Made by a program: the position numbers and the translations under genes. From Bacteroidales bacterium (GTDB lineage Bacteria > Bacteroidota > Bacteroidia > Bacteroidales > P3): a stretch of DNA of 64,000 nucleotides. The stretch is taken from NCBI GenBank assembly GCA_017962545.1, contig JAGCVD010000005.1, positions 1 through 64,000 of the forward strand. Reading direction: 5' to 3'. The notes beneath the pieces are model-generated. The model did no database searches and was not told the origin of the DNA. It saw only the letters and a program-made list of their open reading frames with translations. Numbering within the stretch: position 1 is the first letter of the stretch; every line of letters starts with the position of its first letter. Below are positions 56,636 to 64,000 of the stretch, in pieces.

Positions 56636-57109
56636 TCAGGCGTTGTGGTATTTCTCGTGGCGGAGGATGGTGAAGGCGCGGTAGAGCTGCTCTAGGAAGA
56701 AGAGGCGCACCATCTGGTGGTTGAAGGTCATCTGCGACAATGAAATCTTGCTGTGGGCGGCGGCATAGACGGCCGGCGAGAAGCCAAAGGCGCCACCGAT
56801 GACGAAGGCCTGCGTGCGCACGCCGCCATTCATCTGTTTCTGCAGGTATTCAGAGAAGGCCACGGAGGTGTACTCGCGCCCGTGTTCGTCGAGGAGCACG
56901 ACACAATCGACTTTCTCCAGCTGTTTCAATATCAACTGTCCCTCACGCTCTTTGACTTCGTCGGGCGACAGCTTGCCGACGTTCTTCAGCGCGGGGATGA
57001 CGACGAGCTCGAAGTCGCAGTAGTGCTTCAGACGGCCGACATATTCGTCGATACCCGCCTGAATATAGGGCACGTCGGTTTTGGAGACGACTATCAGTTT
57101 TATATTCAT
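56636..57109 (-). CDS. rlmH: 23S rRNA pseudouridine-1915 N3-methyltransferase RlmH
   Basis: 157 residues from the ATG at 57107-57109. The long frame that starts at 57715 is a shadow of the GNAT-like gene. SPOUT/RlmH motifs are LLDEHGREYTSVAFSEYLQ, FVIGGAFGF and the C-terminal FTILRHEKYHNA. It methylates pseudouridine 1915 of 23S rRNA using SAM. The start overlaps the stop of the GNAT-like gene by 4 bp. The preceding lipoprotein remnant runs into its 3' side. Confidence 0.95.
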   Translation of the reverse strand: MNIKLIVVSKTDVPYIQAGIDEYVGRLKHYCDFELVVIPALKNVGKLSPDEVKEREGQLILKQLEKVDCVVLLDEHGREYTSVAFSEYLQKQMNGGVRTQAFVIGGAFGFSPAVYAAAHSKISLSQMTFNHQMVRLFFLEQLYRAFTILRHEKYHNA

Positions 57110-58035
57110 AGGTCCAGGAGTCGTTTGCCGAAGGGGATAGTGGAACGGTAGATGCAGCGGTAGGGTGTCTGCTCGGTGCCGAAGGAGCTGTAGAAGAAGG
57201 CCAAATTGGCATCCATGCCGCCCTCGAAGTCGAAGCTCTGCGTCAAGGTGGAGAGCCGGCGCAGCATCTGCCACATGAGGTAGCTCATGGCCCCGTGGGG
57301 GGCTTTGTCGCCAATGGCCAGCAGGAGGGACCAAGCGCAGCGCTCGTCGTAGGCCACGAACCAGGCGGCCTGCAGGCTGCCGTCCTCGCGGCTGCGCAGT
57401 CCCCAGAGGAGTCCTTGCTGGCGGCCGCAGGCGGCGGTGACGACGCGGCGCAGCAGCGCTTCGGGGATGAGGTCGCGCTGGCCACGACGGCGGTAGTAGT
57501 CGATATGGAAGGGGACGAATTCGTCGAGGGCGAGGTGCTCGTCGACCACACAGGCGGCCTCGACGGATTTGTCGTAGCGGCGGCGAATGCGCGAGGCATT
57601 GGCGTAGAGGGCCTCGGGGTCGGCCAGCGAGGGGAAGCGGTAGGTGTGGCGTGTGGCGGTGCGGAAGCCATGCTGGAGGAAAGGCTGGCTGTCGCCCATC
57701 TCGGGAGGGAAGCACTGCATGCAGAGCACCGCCTTCTGATGGCGCAGGCCTGCGGCGAGGGCCACAAGGGTGTGCTGGCGGCTGGTGGCGTCGAGCGAAG
57801 GGTCAATCCAAGGCCCGCACCAAGGGGTGAGCTGGGGTTGAAGGATGTATTTCATTCCAAACTTGCGCCCGTAGAGATAGGGCATCGCACCATCCAGATG
57901 ACCATGCCCCTTGCTCAGCAGCACGTCCCACTGCTTGTCGGCGCAGACGGCCTCCATCCACCAATATTGCTGAAACAGAGGGACGTAGAGACCCTCTGTT
58001 TCACATAGTTGGCGGTATTGTTCCTTGTTGGTCAC
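57106..58035 (-). CDS. FemAB/GNAT-like acyltransferase
   Basis: 309 residues with a FemAB-like (double GNAT) organisation: LYVPLFQQYWWMEAVCADKQWDVLLSK at the start, then PQLTPWCGPWIDPSL, ANASRIRRRYDKSVEAACVV (the acceptor loop) and YDERCAWSLLLAIGDKAPHGAMSYLMWQMLRRL. Proteins with this pattern are often annotated as GNAT acetyltransferase. The substrate is unknown. It is flanked by rlmH and an OmpA protein on the same strand, with 4-bp overlaps on both sides. Confidence 0.75.
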   Translation of the reverse strand: MTNKEQYRQLCETEGLYVPLFQQYWWMEAVCADKQWDVLLSKGHGHLDGAMPYLYGRKFGMKYILQPQLTPWCGPWIDPSLDATSRQHTLVALAAGLRHQKAVLCMQCFPPEMGDSQPFLQHGFRTATRHTYRFPSLADPEALYANASRIRRRYDKSVEAACVVDEHLALDEFVPFHIDYYRRRGQRDLIPEALLRRVVTAACGRQQGLLWGLRSREDGSLQAAWFVAYDERCAWSLLLAIGDKAPHGAMSYLMWQMLRRLSTLTQSFDFEGGMDANLAFFYSSFGTEQTPYRCIYRSTIPFGKRLLDL

Positions 58036-58964
58036 TGGATCTTGATGCTCACGCGGTTGTTCTTGATGCGGCCCTCACGGGTCTCGTTGTCGCCGATGGG
58101 GTCGGCGTCACCCTTGGCCTCGACCTCGATGCGGTCGGCCTCGATGCCGCGCATCAGGAGAGCCTTCTTGATTTCGACGGCCCGCTGGCGCGAGAGGCCT
58201 ATGCAGTAGGCCTCGGTGCCCTGGTTGTCGGAATAACCCGTCAGCAGGACGCCCTTGCGCTCGTTCTCCTTGAGGTAGAGGGCGATGGTGTCGATTTGAG
58301 GTATCCAGGACTCGACGATGGTGGCGTCGTTGGGGAAGAAGCGTATGTCGTCGAAGGTGCGGCTGACGGTGTCGGGGGTGAAGATGGGGCGTTTCTTGGT
58401 GCCGAAGTACATGAGCAGGCCCACACGGATGAGGGGCTCCTCGCGTTTCTCGTTGTAGTAGTTGACGCCTTTGAAGTAGCGGTAGTCTATCTCGGCCACC
58501 TGATAGGTCAGCTTGTTGCGCATCTCCATCTTCCCTTTCCATTCCTCGAAGGCGTCGAGGGCCTCTTTGGCCTCGACTTTGGCCTGCTCGACGAGGGCGT
58601 CGTGCTGGGCGTTGTCCTCAATCTCGGGGTTGACGGCATAGATGGCGCATATCGTCGCTGTGGCGCGCGACATGCGCTGCAGGTAGTTCACCACGGGCGT
58701 GAAGTCGCCCCAGTTGGCTTTCTTCTGGCGGGCCACCGCGGGCATGACGGAGTAGTCGTAAGGCATGTAGTATATGCGGGTGTCCTTGGTGGAGAAGTTG
58801 GTGAACTTCCAGAGGGTGTCGTAGTCATCCTGACGCACCTTCTGCCGGCCCTCGATGTAGGGCGAGGCGCCTTTCTTGCCGCCACGCGGCTTGGACTGTG
58901 CGACGGCGTCGAGACATCCGGCGACCAAGAGGAGGGCCATCATCAGACTGATTATCTTCTTCAT
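58032..58964 (-). CDS. OmpA-family protein
   Basis: 310 residues with a signal segment (about 1-23, VAGCLDAVAQ; a Cys at 17 makes a lipoprotein form possible). The C-terminal 100 residues are an OmpA-like domain: LTGYSDNQGTEAYCIGLSRQRAVEIKKALLMRGI and the final NRVSIKIQ. The region between (about 30-200) has NYNEKREEPLIRVGLLMYF and is not recognised. It probably binds peptidoglycan in the periplasm. The stop overlaps the GNAT-like start by 4 bp. Confidence 0.88.
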   Translation of the reverse strand: MKKIISLMMALLLVAGCLDAVAQSKPRGGKKGASPYIEGRQKVRQDDYDTLWKFTNFSTKDTRIYYMPYDYSVMPAVARQKKANWGDFTPVVNYLQRMSRATATICAIYAVNPEIEDNAQHDALVEQAKVEAKEALDAFEEWKGKMEMRNKLTYQVAEIDYRYFKGVNYYNEKREEPLIRVGLLMYFGTKKRPIFTPDTVSRTFDDIRFFPNDATIVESWIPQIDTIALYLKENERKGVLLTGYSDNQGTEAYCIGLSRQRAVEIKKALLMRGIEADRIEVEAKGDADPIGDNETREGRIKNNRVSIKIQ

Positions 58965-59014
58965 AACAGTTGCGTTTTATCTTTTAGTGCTCGTATAACG
59001 TGTTTTATTGCAAA

Positions 59015-59719
59015 TTATTGTGCCTCGGGGTCGACGAGGGTGCCATTTTCGCACACGGCCACGCGGGCGGGGAAGCGGTCGATCATCATGAAGTCGTGGG
59101 AGGAGATGAGCATGGTGGCACCTGTCTCGCGGCCCACGTCGACGAGGAGCTGCATGATTTCGGCCGAGGTGACGGGGTCGAGGTTGCCCGTGGGCTCGTC
59201 GGCGAGGATGAGCTTGGGGTTGTTGATGAGGGCCCGTGCGATGCCCACGCGCTGCTGCTCGCCCTCGGAGAGGTGACGCGGCATAGCGTCGGCCTTGTTG
59301 GCGATGCCGACGGCGGCGAGGGTCTTCTTCACCTGGTCGTCGATTTCCTGGCGTTTCTTCCAGCCTGTGGCGCGGAGCACGAACTCGAGGTTGGCATAGA
59401 CGTTGCGGTCGTCGAGCAGACGGAAGTTCTGGAACACGATGCCTATCTGGCGGCGCAGCGCCGGCACCTGGCGGCGTTTCAGTCGGGCGACGTCGATGCC
59501 GCACACGACGGCTCTGCCCTCGGCGATGGGCTGGTCGCCATAGAGGCTGCGCAACAGCGACGTCTTGCCGGCGCCACTCTTGCCTATAAGATAGACAAAC
59601 TCGCCTGTGCCAAGTCGCAGGTTGACATCCTTCAAAAGGGGTTCCTCGTCGTGGCTAATAACCACATTCTCAAGCAGCACCACAGGCTCCTGCAGAGCCT
59701 CAGTCTCATTGTTTTCCAT
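59015..59719 (-). CDS. ftsE: FtsE-like ABC ATPase
   Basis: 234 residues from the ATG at 59717-59719. P-loop GKSGAGKT (Walker A), LSEGEQQRVGIARAL (signature) and LILADEPTGNLDP (Walker B), with SHD as switch. The size and sequence resemble FtsE, which with FtsX activates cell-wall hydrolases at division. No ftsX gene is next to it; the neighbours are an OmpA protein and rlmH. It may also be a LolD-like ATPase. A -7 box lies just upstream. Confidence 0.85.
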   Translation of the reverse strand: MENNETEALQEPVVLLENVVISHDEEPLLKDVNLRLGTGEFVYLIGKSGAGKTSLLRSLYGDQPIAEGRAVVCGIDVARLKRRQVPALRRQIGIVFQNFRLLDDRNVYANLEFVLRATGWKKRQEIDDQVKKTLAAVGIANKADAMPRHLSEGEQQRVGIARALINNPKLILADEPTGNLDPVTSAEIMQLLVDVGRETGATMLISSHDFMMIDRFPARVAVCENGTLVDPEAQ

Positions 59720-59746
59720 AGGATAATATTCACTCAAATACGAGTG

Positions 59747-59754
59747 CAAAAATA
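59747..59754 (-). promoter_or_regulatory. -7 box of the ftsE-like gene
   Basis: CAAAAATA on plus, i.e. TATTTTTG on minus, 27 bp upstream of the ATG. A near-match to the -33 box (ATTG, 59773-59776) is 18 bp away. Confidence 0.6.
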
Positions 59755-59903
59755 CATAATAATAATGGAACCACAATAAATGTTACAAAAACAAATCAAC
59801 ACCCCGCTGTCGAAATCCTCGGCGGGACAGGAATATAAGGGCGACGACAGGTGGGAATTATGTTAAATTATCTTTTTTTTACTACCATATAGAAAAAAGT
59901 GCG

Positions 59904-59911
59904 TATTTTTG
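59904..59911 (+). promoter_or_regulatory. -7 box of the acyl-CoA ligase gene
   Basis: TATTTTTG (TAnnTTTG). The -33 region is a T-run (59871-59880) with no exact TTTG at 19-20 bp. The ATG is 22 bp downstream. Confidence 0.6.
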
Positions 59912-59933
59912 CATTTTAAAACGAAACGAAACT

Positions 59934-61799
59934 ATGACAGAAATCACACGCACTTTCGACCTGCTGGACCACTTGGTGGAGCGCTATCCGAAGGATGACC
60001 TGCTGGCAGGTAAGGTGAACGGCGAATGGGTGAAATACTCGTCGCACGACTACTATAAATATGCTCATTATCTGGCTTATGGCCTCTGCGAGATGGGCCT
60101 CAAACAAGGCGACCGCGTGGTGACGATGAGCGCCAACTGTCCGGAGTGGAACTTCATCGACATGGCGTTGGCGATGAGCGGCATCATCCATGTGCCCATC
60201 TACCCCACCCTCTCGGCGGAGAACTATCTGCACATACTGCGCCACAGCGAGGCGACGGCGATATTCGTCAGCACGAAGGTGCTGATGAACCGTCTGCGTC
60301 CGGCACTGGAGCAGCTGGAGGAAAAGCCGCAGGTGTTCACCCTGGCCAACATCGAGGGCGAGCACCGCATGCTGGAGATACTGAAAGCCGGTATCGCCAG
60401 CCGCGAGAAATGGATGCCCGAGATAGAGCGCCGCAAGCAGAGCATACAGCCCGACGACTGGATGACGATGATCTACACCAGCGGCACCACGGGACTCCCG
60501 AAGGGCGTCATGCTGAGCCACAGGAACCTGTGCAGCAACTTCCTGGCGCACGAGAAGGTGAACCCGATGACGTCGGAGTGCCGTGTGCTGTCGTTCCTGC
60601 CGCTGAACCACATCTACGAGCGCAGCCTCAACTATCACTGGCAGACCAAGGGTGTGAGCATCTACTATGCCGAGAGTCTGGGCACGATACAGCAGAACAT
60701 GATGGAGATACACGGCGATGGCTTCTGCGCGGTGCCGCGAGTGCTGGAGATGGTCTACGACAAGCTCTATGCCGCCGGCAAGGACTTCACCGGCATAAAG
60801 AAGAGGATTTACGACTGGGCCTTCCGTCACGGCCAGCGCTACGACTACACGCTGCTGAAGAGGGCGAACATCTTCTTCCAGATGTCGCAGTGGTTCCTGG
60901 AGCGCGCCGTCTACCGCCACTGGCGCGAAAAATTCGGCGGCCACCATCTGACGATTATCACCGGCAGCAGCTCGATACAGCCTAAGATGATACGTCTGTT
61001 TGCCGCCGCCGGCATCAACATCTATGAGGGCTACGGTCTGAGCGAGACGAGTCCTGTGATAACTGTCAACGACCCCGCCCACCATCAGGTGAAGATAGGC
61101 ACCGTGGGGCCTGTGCTGCAGGGCGTGGAGATGAAGTTCGCCGACGACGGCGAGATACTCACCCGCGGACCGCATGTGATGCTGGGCTACTACAAAGACC
61201 CCGACTACACGGCCCAGGTGCTCGACAAAGACGGCTGGTTCCACACGGGCGATATCGGCGAGCTGGTAGGTGGCAAATACCTGAAGATTACCGACCGCAA
61301 GAAGGACATCTTCAAGCTGTCGGCCGGCAAATATGTGGCGCCGCAGCTGATAGAGAACATGCTGCGCGGGTCGGAGTACATCGACCAGGTGATGGTCATC
61401 GGCGAGAACGAGAAGCAGACCGCCGCCATCATCAGTCCCAACTTCAACACGCTGCACTACTGGGCGCTGAAGTACCACCTCCACTACCGCGACAATGTGG
61501 AGCTCATCTCGCTCCCCCAGACGCAGGACAAGATGCGCAAGGTGCTCGACGAATACAACAAGACGCTGGCGCCGCACGAGCAGATAAAGCAGTTCCGTCT
61601 GGTGCCCGAGGAATGGACGGCCGCCAACGGCATGCTGTCGCCGACCTTGAAGCTGCGCCGTGCTCCGCTGATGGAGAAATACAAGAGCATTATCGCCGAC
61701 ATCTACGGCCACGAGGAGCAGTCCTCATCCGGCTTCTTCTCGGCGTTCAAGAGTATAGAACTGCCCACGATGCCGTGGGGTAAGAAAGGAGAAAAATGA
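59934..61799 (+). CDS. long-chain acyl-CoA ligase (AMP-binding)
   Basis: 621 residues. AMP-binding motif YTSGTTGLPKGVMLSH near residue 180, NEYEGYGLSE-type A5 motif (INIYEGYGLSETSPVI), GWFHTGDIGE and the ITDRKKDIFKLSAGKYVAP core. It activates fatty acids to acyl-CoA. The length and the inserted segment (about 280-340) place it with the FadD15-like group common in Bacteroidales. The stop overlaps the Wza-like gene start by 4 bp. Confidence 0.93.
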   Translation: MTEITRTFDLLDHLVERYPKDDLLAGKVNGEWVKYSSHDYYKYAHYLAYGLCEMGLKQGDRVVTMSANCPEWNFIDMALAMSGIIHVPIYPTLSAENYLHILRHSEATAIFVSTKVLMNRLRPALEQLEEKPQVFTLANIEGEHRMLEILKAGIASREKWMPEIERRKQSIQPDDWMTMIYTSGTTGLPKGVMLSHRNLCSNFLAHEKVNPMTSECRVLSFLPLNHIYERSLNYHWQTKGVSIYYAESLGTIQQNMMEIHGDGFCAVPRVLEMVYDKLYAAGKDFTGIKKRIYDWAFRHGQRYDYTLLKRANIFFQMSQWFLERAVYRHWREKFGGHHLTIITGSSSIQPKMIRLFAAAGINIYEGYGLSETSPVITVNDPAHHQVKIGTVGPVLQGVEMKFADDGEILTRGPHVMLGYYKDPDYTAQVLDKDGWFHTGDIGELVGGKYLKITDRKKDIFKLSAGKYVAPQLIENMLRGSEYIDQVMVIGENEKQTAAIISPNFNTLHYWALKYHLHYRDNVELISLPQTQDKMRKVLDEYNKTLAPHEQIKQFRLVPEEWTAANGMLSPTLKLRRAPLMEKYKSIIADIYGHEEQSSSGFFSAFKSIELPTMPWGKKGEK

Positions 61800-62626
61800 G
61801 AATCCTGCTACCTCTCTCACTGGTCGTCATAGGACTGTTCTGCGGCTGCAAGTCGCAGCAGGAGTATGCCTATTTCAGCGATGTGCCCCGCAACACGGAG
61901 TTCCCCATCGCACAAACCTATTCGGCGACGGTGTTTGCCGGCGACCGGCTGCACATCGACGTATACAGCCAGACGCCCGAGTCGACACAGCCCTTCAACC
62001 AAGAGGTGGTACGCGTGGGCGACAGCCGCTTCGTGCAGGACACCCTGCACGCCACGAACACGCGTGGCTACCTGGTGGGCACCGACGGGAACATCACCTT
62101 CCCGCTGCTGGGCGTGCTGCCGGTGGAGGGGTTGACGCTTGACAGCGTGTCGCACCTGATAGAGCGGCGCCTCAAGGAGGGCCACTATGTAGACGATGCG
62201 CTGGTCACGACGAAGGTGATGAACTTCAGCGTGACGGTGGTTGGCGAGGTGGCGAATCCGTCGCAGCTGCACAGCGACGGCACCCGGCTGACCATCTTCG
62301 AGGCGCTGGCGCAGTGTGGCGACGTGACGATGGACGGTATGAGGACCAACGTGGTGGTGGTGCGCAAAGGGCCGAACGGCGAGACGGTCGACAGCGTCGA
62401 CCTCACACGTCCCGAGGTGTTCAACTCACCCTACTACTACCTGCAGCAGAACGACATCGTCTATGTGCAGCCCAACGAGAAGAAAAAGAAGACCGCCTAC
62501 CGCAACGAGGACTGGCCCCAATACCTGAACTTTGGCGTGCAGGCTGTGAGATTCGCCTACACGGCCATCTACCAATGGTTCTTCAGTCCAGCATCGAGGG
62601 AAGTGCTCCAAAACAGGAACAACTGA
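61796..62626 (+). CDS. polysaccharide export lipoprotein (Wza-like)
   Basis: 276 residues. Lipobox LFCGC (Cys18 region). The Poly_export domain (about 45-120: FAGDRLHIDVYSQTPEST, GTDGNITFPLLGVLPVEGLTLDSVSHLIERRL) and one SLBB domain (about 135-190: VTVVGEVANPSQLHSDG) are clear. The C-terminal part has FAYTAIYQWFF, an amphipathic segment for the outer membrane. Exports surface polysaccharide. It shares a transcript with the acyl-CoA ligase and is followed by a terminator. Confidence 0.92.
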   Translation: MRILLPLSLVVIGLFCGCKSQQEYAYFSDVPRNTEFPIAQTYSATVFAGDRLHIDVYSQTPESTQPFNQEVVRVGDSRFVQDTLHATNTRGYLVGTDGNITFPLLGVLPVEGLTLDSVSHLIERRLKEGHYVDDALVTTKVMNFSVTVVGEVANPSQLHSDGTRLTIFEALAQCGDVTMDGMRTNVVVVRKGPNGETVDSVDLTRPEVFNSPYYYLQQNDIVYVQPNEKKKKTAYRNEDWPQYLNFGVQAVRFAYTAIYQWFFSPASREVLQNRNN

Positions 62627-62635
62627 TAAAAGAGA

Positions 62636-62670
62636 AAGCCCCGCATCACGATGCGGGGCTTCTTCTTGTT
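62636..62670 (+). terminator. Rho-independent terminator after the Wza-like gene
   Basis: AAGCCCCGCAT, loop CACG, then ATGCGGGGCTT (62636-62661), followed by a T-rich tail (CTTCTTGTT). 11-bp stem. Confidence 0.88.
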
Positions 62671-62739
62671 GTCCCACCAGGATTCGAACCTGGGCAAGCA
62701 GAACCAAAATCTGATGTGCTACCATTACACCATGGGACA
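62669..62739 (-). tRNA. tRNA-Gln (anticodon TTG)
   Basis: On the minus strand: acceptor stem TGTCCCA paired with TGGGACA, D-arm GTG-TAATGGTAG-CAC, anticodon loop TTTTGGT with TTG, T-arm CCAGG-TTCGAAT-CCTGG and discriminator A. Length 71; CCA is not encoded. The first anticodon-stem pair (27-43) appears mismatched (T-C). Confidence 0.92.
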
Positions 62740-62760
62740 ATCTCTCTCGAAAAGAATGTG

Positions 62761-62792
62761 CAAAAATACTAACTTTTTGACGACTGGGCAAA
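62761..62792 (-). promoter_or_regulatory. promoter of tRNA-Gln
   Basis: On the minus strand TTTG (62789-62792), 20 bp, then TATTTTTG (62761-62768). The start would be near 62754, 15 nt before the tRNA. It lies inside the 3' end of the neighbouring gene (stop at 62769-62771). Confidence 0.8.
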
Positions 62793-64000
62793 TTTATTTT
62801 CTTCGACACTCATTATCAAAACCATAATAGCATATAGATACCCTATGAACTGCAAGCCCATCTGGCGCTCGAGCATCGATTCGAAGAGCAAATTGAACAT
62901 CACGACACCCATTGCTGCCACCAACGGGAAAGCATAGCGACTACGGCGTTTCATGGCCAGGCAGAGTGGCATCACCAGGAAACAGAGCAGCGCCAGCAAT
63001 CCCGGGATGCCGGCGGCCAGCAGGCTCTCCATATATTGGTTGTGGGCGTTGAACGTCCAACTCTCGTGACCATCCTGTGCATATTGTTGCTGCTGGACAG
63101 CACGATAGTCACCCACGCCGTATCCAACCACAGGCGACTGCATCGCAGTGCGGAAGTTCTCCCGATTGATACTGGTTCTCGCATCGTCCTCCACATTCAC
63201 GACCGTCGATGTGATGCGATCGACATAACCCGGCATCAGTTGGGTGACCGCCACCATGCCGCCAGCCACCAACAAAGCGACCCCTACGCCCAACTTCCAG
63301 CTGCGACGTGTGAGTGCGAGGTGCACCACACAGGCCAAGGCGGTGAGAGCCATCGCCAGCATACCGGCGCGCGAATTCACCAATACAGTATAGCCGATAA
63401 GCAGCAGCAGCGCGACAATCAGCACAATACGAGACCAGACCTTGTGCTCTTTCCAACGGCTGGAGAGCTCATGATAGACGAAGACCATGGCGACCACAGC
63501 ATACAAGGCGATATACGCGTGGTGGTAGACACCACGGTTCTCTTGAGCATAAGAAGCATAGAAACTATTTTGAAAAGAGACAAAGCTCACTCCCTTCAGC
63601 GCACCGATGCCAGCCTTGACGAGGAAGTAGAGGAAAGCGCCAACGACGCCTATCAACAGGGCGTAGCCCACACCGCGCAGATGGCTGCGCGTAAGGTAGC
63701 TTGTATCGGACAACAGGAAACTGACGGGGAAGATGAGCAACACTGCTTTAAGGTACAGCACCTCCGCACCTTCAGCCATGTCGTTTGTCCAGAGCAGGCT
63801 GAGAGTCAACACCAGCCAGTAGACGACGGCTCCCGCCATTGCCCAGCGCAACGGCTTGGTGAGCGCCGGGTTGCCCAGCCGGCGCTGCGCCACCATCTTA
63901 ACGACGGTCACCAGTCCCAGAAATGCGGCCGTCCAGAGACCGTAGCGCCAACCTATCGGCATAGCGGCGGCCATGAGCAACATGGCGCCATACTGTAGCT
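62769..64000 (-). CDS. O-antigen ligase/polymerase family protein (5' end cut by the window)
   Basis: At least 404 residues are visible; the frame is open to the right edge, and the Met at 63983 may not be the start. About 11 membrane segments. A Wzy_C-like region has NRENFRTAMQSPVVGYGVGDYRAV and NAHNQYMESLLAAGIPGLLALL, the same pattern as in the gene at 20944. Belongs to the ligase/polymerase family; ligase and polymerase are not separable by sequence here. Its 3' end is adjacent to the tRNA-Gln promoter. Confidence 0.85.
   Translation of the reverse strand, partial: LQYGAMLLMAAAMPIGWRYGLWTAAFLGLVTVVKMVAQRRLGNPALTKPLRWAMAGAVVYWLVLTLSLLWTNDMAEGAEVLYLKAVLLIFPVSFLLSDTSYLTRSHLRGVGYALLIGVVGAFLYFLVKAGIGALKGVSFVSFQNSFYASYAQENRGVYHHAYIALYAVVAMVFVYHELSSRWKEHKVWSRIVLIVALLLLIGYTVLVNSRAGMLAMALTALACVVHLALTRRSWKLGVGVALLVAGGMVAVTQLMPGYVDRITSTVVNVEDDARTSINRENFRTAMQSPVVGYGVGDYRAVQQQQYAQDGHESWTFNAHNQYMESLLAAGIPGLLALLCFLVMPLCLAMKRRSRYAFPLVAAMGVVMFNLLFESMLERQMGLQFIGYLYAIMVLIMSVEENKFAQSSKS

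Noticed and set aside
57110..57715. N-terminal extension of rlmH
   Set aside because: The added 202 residues are Pro/Arg-rich shadow of the GNAT-like gene; RlmH has its normal length from 57109.

Overview
The window looks like a chromosomal segment of a fairly GC-rich member of the order Bacteroidales (about 57-60% GC by eye in most genes). The evidence is promoters of the Bacteroidota form (TTTG, 19-20 bp, TAnnTTTG), a BspA-like leucine-rich-repeat protein with a type IX secretion sorting tail, a fused GldF/GldG-type gliding/ABC protein, a cobalamin riboswitch in front of a BtuB-like receptor and a BtuG-like propeller lipoprotein, DUF4476 and four-helix-bundle-suffix proteins, and many small lipoproteins. 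I cannot place it to genus.

Layout. 1-6.7 kb (minus strand): an RNA-type beta-CASP metallo-beta-lactamase, a secreted DNA/RNA endonuclease, a lipoprotein and a two-gene transketolase whose N- and C-terminal genes are separated by four other genes. 7.0-12.4 kb (plus): yidC, a NhaD-type antiporter, a membrane-anchored hypothetical and a double lipocalin-like lipoprotein, ending in a perfect palindromic terminator. 12.5-16.8 kb (minus): an Ytr-like operon of ABC ATPase, two membrane subunits, two lipoproteins and a GntR/YtrA regulator. 17-19.7 kb (minus): a YbjQ-family gene and a TonB-type outer-membrane beta-barrel receptor. 20-23.3 kb (plus): Wzz-like chain-length protein, O-antigen ligase/polymerase, NlpC/P60 peptidase and a lipoprotein. 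23.3-26.2 kb: a CLC channel with CBS domains (minus) and an OmpA lipoprotein (plus).

26.4-38.0 kb (plus): a degenerate M28 peptidase, the GldF-GldG fusion, a DUF4340 protein, surE, a small membrane protein, lpxB, a SpoIID/LytB protein, a thioredoxin, ftsY and rimO. The rimO 3' end overlaps a convergent LRR/T9SS protein. 40-43.4 kb: cobalamin riboswitch, BtuB-like receptor, BtuG-like lipoprotein. 43.4-50.1 kb (minus): etfB-etfA-small ORF-acyl-CoA dehydrogenase, then a hypothetical, a DRTGG protein, a PHP protein and a DUF4476 protein. 50.1-54.9 kb (minus): fabH-fabF-fabZ-[DUF559 element]-fabG-nitroreductase. 55-64 kb: a LytTR regulator, rlmH, a GNAT-like protein, an OmpA protein, an FtsE-like ATPase, a long-chain acyl-CoA ligase, a Wza-like exporter, tRNA-Gln and a partial O-antigen polymerase/ligase.

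Two things stand out. (1) A 483-bp unit between fabZ and fabG consists of one AT-rich DUF559 (Vsr/PD-(D/E)XK-like) nuclease gene bounded by 36-bp inverted, internally palindromic repeats. It looks like a minimal nuclease-associated mobile element. (2) At least a dozen short tandem-repeat tracts (7-9 bp units, 3-5 copies) lie next to start codons or inside genes, in frame. Some repeat words recur at distant loci, and several tracts share a core of the form AAGACAAAT / ATTTGTCTT. I know of no description of this family; the heptanucleotide STRR repeats of cyanobacteria are the closest analogy I can name.
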